Shown here in pieces: positions 60,707 to 64,000 of a stretch of 64,000 nucleotides of DNA (the first letter of the stretch is position 1; each line of letters starts with the position of its first letter). The position numbers and the translations under genes are program-made. The notes under the pieces were generated by a model. The model ran no database searches. It was not told where the DNA came from and saw only the letters and a program-made list of their open reading frames with translations. The stretch is from positions 186,001 to 250,000 of the forward strand of contig NZ_RCWZ01000006.1 in NCBI RefSeq assembly GCF_003675385.1, given 5' to 3'. This stretch comes from Mucilaginibacter kameinonensis. GTDB lineage: Bacteria > Bacteroidota > Bacteroidia > Sphingobacteriales > Sphingobacteriaceae.

Positions 60707-61639
60707 ATGAAACAAACAATTTTTACGCTCTTAGTACTTATCTCTATAGGCTTTATGTCGTGCCGGAAAGACAGGAACGACCCTGATATTAAACAATACG
60801 ACGAATCTCAGATAAAAAATTACATAGCTGCAAACGGCATTACAGATATGCTTCGTGATACTACCGGTGGCGATACTTCCGGTATTTACTACAAAATAAT
60901 ATCTCAGGGCCGCGGTACCCCAATGGATTATTCAGATCAGATCTCTTTTGTATTTACGGTTCGCACGCTTGACGGAAAGTTTATATCTGTTGACTCTTTA
61001 AACCAGAACCACTATTATGGCTATTTAGGCCATATCAGTAGTTCTTTGCCTAAAGGCCTGCAAACGGCTGTTCATAACCTGATAAAATATAAAGGAACAT
61101 CGGCAAGGGTTATCATTCCATCGCATTTGGCTTATGGCGTTAATGGTTATGGAACCGGTAGTTCAAGCAACGCCAATACCCATATTGGCGGTAATCAGAG
61201 TTTGGATTACTATATCAATGTGGTTTCAAACCAGGAGCTTTATGATGATGCTATTATCACTAATTACATCAAATCCAAAGGCCTTACCGGTTTTGCCAAA
61301 ACAGCAGATGGGGTGTATATAAAAGTGGCTACGCCTGGTACTGGTTCAGATCTGATTGATCTTGATTCATACATAACTTATACCTATTCGGGTAAAATTT
61401 TGAGTGATGTTGTATTTGACGCGAACTCTACATCTTCGTCTCTTACCGTTAGTAGTTTTGTAAAGGGTGTACAGGAGGGTTTAACCGGACAAACTTCTGG
61501 TGCAGCTATATCAATGATAATACCTTCGAGATTTGCCTACGGTACAACTGGCACCAGTAGTGCAGGCTCAGGTGGAATAACTTTAGGCGCTAATACAGTG
61601 CTCTACTTTGATTTTACTGTGTCTGCGGTTTCTAATTAA
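60707..61639 (+). CDS. Tandem two-domain FKBP-like lipoprotein
   Basis: A 310-residue protein with a lipobox (FMSC, Cys19). It has two FKBP-like domains, each with an N-terminal helix-loop (QIKNYIAANGIT at 36 and AIITNYIKSKGLT at about 182): domain 1 to about 175 (ARVIIPSHLAYGVNGYG) and domain 2 from about 180 (ISMIIPSRFAYGTTG). The start of the first repeat (DESQIKNYIAANGI) also matches the single-domain neighbour (DDKIISDYLAANSTL), so all three domains share an ancestor. They probably assist folding of exported proteins. Confidence 0.85.
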   Translation: MKQTIFTLLVLISIGFMSCRKDRNDPDIKQYDESQIKNYIAANGITDMLRDTTGGDTSGIYYKIISQGRGTPMDYSDQISFVFTVRTLDGKFISVDSLNQNHYYGYLGHISSSLPKGLQTAVHNLIKYKGTSARVIIPSHLAYGVNGYGTGSSSNANTHIGGNQSLDYYINVVSNQELYDDAIITNYIKSKGLTGFAKTADGVYIKVATPGTGSDLIDLDSYITYTYSGKILSDVVFDANSTSSSLTVSSFVKGVQEGLTGQTSGAAISMIIPSRFAYGTTGTSSAGSGGITLGANTVLYFDFTVSAVSN

Positions 61640-61642
61640 TAT

Positions 61643-62956
61643 TTACTTAGCCAGCGCTTTTTTAAACGCTGCTAAACACCGGTCGCGGGCTTTACTGTGA
61701 TCAACAATGGGTTTTGGATATTTGCTGAAGTCGGCATATTCCGGAACCCATTTTTTTATGTATTTAAGTTCGGGGTCAAACTTTTTGGTTTGGGCTTCGG
61801 GGTTGAAGATCCTGAAGTACGGCGCGGCATCGGTGCCCGAACCTGCTGCCCATTGCCAGCCGCCAACATTGCTGGCCATTTCATAATCCAGTAGTTTGCG
61901 GGCAAAATAACGTTCGCCCCAGCGCCAGTCAATCAGCAGGTCTTTACTTAAAAAACTGGCTACTATCATGCGTACCCGGTTATGCATAAAGCCTGTAGCA
62001 TTTAGCTCGCGCATGCCCGCGTCAATGATCGGGAATCCGGTTTCACCTTTGCACCAGGCGTCAAATTGTTTTTCATCGTTTACCCAATGAATGCGGTCAT
62101 ATTCCGGTCTGAAAGCGTGGTCCATCGTATGCGGAAAATGATGGAGGATCATCATATAAAATTCGCGCCAGATGAGCTCATTGAGCCAGGTTTTATCATG
62201 ATAACTATGAGCTGTACTTGCCAGTTCACGAATGCTTACTGTACCAAAACGCAAATGCATGCCAATATGCGAAGTGCCTTTAACGGCCGGGAAATCTCTT
62301 TGCTCTTTATAATCTTTAATAACACTTTCGTAGCCTTTATCCGGCAAAGGCATATCGCTTTTTTCAAAGCCCATCTCTTTTAATGTCGGTACAGATAGGG
62401 CCTTGGTTTGGTAAAGGTTTTTGAGATACTTTTTTGTAGGATAGGCCTTTAAATAAAATGGCTTTAACGCACTGTACCATTTACGCTGGTAGGGGGTATA
62501 AACCGTGTAAGGTTTGCCATCATCTTTTGTCACTTCATCCTTTTCAAAAATTACCTGGTCTTTATATGTTTTGAAGGGGATGTTATGCTTTTTAAGTTTT
62601 GCGCGTACCTCTTCATCTCGTTTGGTGGCGTAGGGTTCATAATCATGATTGGTATAAACTTCGGCTATGTTATACGTTTTGATCAGCTCGTCCCAGGCAT
62701 GAACGGCATTATCATAGAGTACCAGTAAACTGCCGCCATGTTTGTGCAATTGGGCGCTTAAATCTTCAATGGTTTGATAAATGAACGTAACCCGGGTATC
62801 ATCTTTATCTTCCAACTGGTCAAGAATTTCCTTATCGAAAATAAATACAGGCAATACTGGGTTGCCGCTTTTGAGGGCATGATATAGCCCGGCATTATCA
62901 TCAAGCCTTAAATCGCGGCGGAACCAGAATAAAGTTACAGGTGTTTTATGATCCAT
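61643..62956 (-). CDS. phr: Cryptochrome/photolyase family protein (deoxyribodipyrimidine photolyase)
   Basis: A 437-residue FAD protein. The N-terminal antenna-binding domain starts VTLFWFRRDLRLDDNAGL. The C-terminal FAD domain has LIWREFYMMILHHFP, GFPIIDAGMRELNATGFMHNRVRMIVASFLSKDLLIDWRWGERYF, and KLLDYEMASNVGGWQWAAGSGTDAAPYFRIFNP. This is the class I CPD photolyase pattern, with the expected active-site Glu/Asn and Trp residues. It repairs UV dimers in DNA with light. Its first 11 bases overlap the end of the epimerase gene upstream. Confidence 0.93.
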   Translation of the reverse strand: MDHKTPVTLFWFRRDLRLDDNAGLYHALKSGNPVLPVFIFDKEILDQLEDKDDTRVTFIYQTIEDLSAQLHKHGGSLLVLYDNAVHAWDELIKTYNIAEVYTNHDYEPYATKRDEEVRAKLKKHNIPFKTYKDQVIFEKDEVTKDDGKPYTVYTPYQRKWYSALKPFYLKAYPTKKYLKNLYQTKALSVPTLKEMGFEKSDMPLPDKGYESVIKDYKEQRDFPAVKGTSHIGMHLRFGTVSIRELASTAHSYHDKTWLNELIWREFYMMILHHFPHTMDHAFRPEYDRIHWVNDEKQFDAWCKGETGFPIIDAGMRELNATGFMHNRVRMIVASFLSKDLLIDWRWGERYFARKLLDYEMASNVGGWQWAAGSGTDAAPYFRIFNPEAQTKKFDPELKYIKKWVPEYADFSKYPKPIVDHSKARDRCLAAFKKALAK

Positions 62957-63854
62957 AAATATCAGTTAATGCCGCATCCAGATCGGTATATTTAAATTTA
63001 AACCCGGCATCTTCAATTTTTTGTGCCGATACTTTGGTACTGCCCAATACAATGCTGCTCATTTCGCCCAATAAAAGCTTGAGCAAAAAGCCGGGTACAT
63101 TGGGCGCCCATAATGGTTTGTGTAAATGTTTGGCAACGGCCTGGGTGAGTTGTAGATTGGTAACAGGATTGGGCGCAACCATATTGTAAACACCATTGAG
63201 GTCTTTATTTTCGATGCCTAACAGGTACATATCCACAACGTCAAGCCAGTGGATCCAGGATACCCATTGTTTACCGCTGCCAATGGGCGAGCCAACCAAC
63301 AATTTGATAGGTTTTGCAAGTGTTGGCAGCGCTCCGCCATTTTTATCCAAAACCACCCCGGTACGGAATTTTACAGTGCGGATGCCGAGTTTTTCTACCT
63401 CGTTAACCGCGTCCTCCCATAACACACAACATTGAGATATAAAATCATGGGTAGGGGCGTTGGTTTCAAACATCAGCTCATCGCCCCGATTACTGTAATA
63501 ACCAATGCCAGATGCGGAAACTACAGAAGTAACCTGGTGCTGTTTGCGCTTCATCAAATCATAAACCAGCTCAATAGACTTCACTCGGCTATCAATCAGG
63601 TCTTTTTTGCGGGCCTCTGTCCACCTCTTCTCCGCTATGCCCGAACCGGCAAGGTGTACAATGGTATCAACGCCATCGATACAACGCTCGTCGATGATAC
63701 CTTTATTGATATCCCATACATAGGTTTTTATCCGGGCATCATTACCCGCTTTGCGGCTTAAATGACTAACAGTATAGCCTTTAGCTAATAAGGCCGTGGT
63801 AAGGTGCCTGCCCAATAATCCTGATCCGCCGGTTAGTAATATACTTCGTGTCAT
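62946..63854 (-). CDS. TIGR01777-family NAD(P)-binding epimerase
   Basis: A 302-residue extended short-chain dehydrogenase with the Rossmann GGSGLLGRHLTTALLAKGYTVSHLSR start. Other features are VDTIVHLAGSGIAEKRWTEARKKDLIDSRVKS, VSASGIGYYSNRGDELMFE, and the DUF1731 C-terminal domain (PLWAPNVPGFLLKLLLGEMSSIVLGSTKVSAQKIEDAGFKFKYTDLDAAL). Members such as YfcH have no firm function. The gene starts just after a TCATTTTTACTTCG array and overlaps phr, with which it shares a transcript. Confidence 0.92.
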   Translation of the reverse strand: MTRSILLTGGSGLLGRHLTTALLAKGYTVSHLSRKAGNDARIKTYVWDINKGIIDERCIDGVDTIVHLAGSGIAEKRWTEARKKDLIDSRVKSIELVYDLMKRKQHQVTSVVSASGIGYYSNRGDELMFETNAPTHDFISQCCVLWEDAVNEVEKLGIRTVKFRTGVVLDKNGGALPTLAKPIKLLVGSPIGSGKQWVSWIHWLDVVDMYLLGIENKDLNGVYNMVAPNPVTNLQLTQAVAKHLHKPLWAPNVPGFLLKLLLGEMSSIVLGSTKVSAQKIEDAGFKFKYTDLDAALTDIYGS

Positions 63855-64000
63855 TTTTTACTTCGTGTCATTTTTGCGTTGCAGTCATTTTGCTGCGCGG
63901 TCATTTACTTTGTGTCATTTTTGCTTCGCGGTCATTGGGTCATTTACTTCGCGGTCATTTTTGCTTTGCAGTCATTAGGCCATTTACTTCGTGTCATTTT
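63855..64000. repeat. Array of the GTCATTTTGCTTCGC word, cut by the window end
   Basis: Nine or so degenerate copies: GTCATTTTTTACTTCGT, GTCATTTTTGCGTTGCA, GTCATTTTGCTGCGCG, GTCATTTACTTTGTG, GTCATTTTTGCTTCGCG, GTCATTGGG, TCATTTACTTCGCG and so on. All run in the same orientation here; the inverted arm, if present, is beyond the window. It precedes the epimerase start and is the same word as at 59765. Confidence 0.8.

Noticed and set aside
63796..63978. 60-codon plus-strand frame at the end of the window
   Set aside because: It reads through the GTCATTTTGCTTCGC array, which has no stop in this phase, so its repeated CHF/SFL residues are an artefact of the repeat.

Overview
The window is about 64 kb of chromosome from a member of the Bacteroidota, most likely family Sphingobacteriaceae (Mucilaginibacter/Pedobacter-like). 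This placement is inferred from gene content: a gldKLMN type IX secretion (T9SS) operon, gldB, an SprE/PorW-like lipoprotein, a T9SS-sorted subtilase, an F-ATPase operon lacking atpD and atpC, many lipoproteins, and Bacteroidota-type families (DUF4286, DUF4271, DUF4349). Many intergenic palindromes point the same way. I see no rRNA, tRNA, CRISPR array, insertion sequence or prophage. It reads as ordinary core chromosome with few accessory signs.

Layout. 1-3.1 kb: 3' end of a TonB-dependent receptor, a di-heme cytochrome c peroxidase with a molybdopterin-fold partner, and small proteins. 3.2-9.5 kb: a TPR protein, then a three-gene operon of an S9 peptidase-like lipoprotein, a sensor kinase and a response regulator. 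9.6-15.3 kb (minus): VWA protein, MoxR-like AAA ATPase, metallophosphoesterase, UbiA-like membrane protein and methyltransferase. 15.5-22.4 kb: PfkB kinase, DUF4440-like protein, NMN adenylyltransferase-like protein, AraC regulator, PhyH-type oxygenase, two tandem JmjC/cupin-8 paralogues and a fasciclin protein. 22.5-27.4 kb: HemW, a flavin reductase flanked by a duplicated leader, a secreted unknown, DUF4271 and HemD. 27.7-32.4 kb: gldKLMN. 33-40.8 kb: a small exported protein, UvrC, PBP1A and SprE-like. 40.8-46.7 kb: atpZ-atpI-like-atpBEFHAG. 46.8-64 kb: small membrane proteins and lipoproteins, GldB divergent from NAD synthetase, the secreted subtilase, gamma-glutamyltransferase, a MarR regulator, two FKBP lipoproteins, photolyase and a TIGR01777 epimerase.

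How genes work together. GldK/L/M/N are the T9SS core and motor. The SprE-like protein and GldB are accessory gliding/T9SS lipoproteins. The subtilase at 52.9 kb carries a C-terminal sorting domain and should be a T9SS client. The SprE-like gene runs into a PBP1A gene with a 3-base gap, which ties secretion-machine expression to cell-wall synthesis.

Most interesting points. (1) The S9 peptidase at 5.2 kb has lost the catalytic Ser (Arg in GGRFGG) and His (Ala in ERAYF). It sits directly upstream of a two-component system, so it looks like a pseudoprotease sensor or adaptor lipoprotein. (2) A dozen or so intergenic elements share one architecture, several degenerate copies of a short word followed by inverted copies, although the word differs at each locus. 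Two of them sit inside the ATP synthase operon. (3) A promoter-plus-leader duplication flanks the flavin reductase gene and includes a truncated 33-codon remnant.
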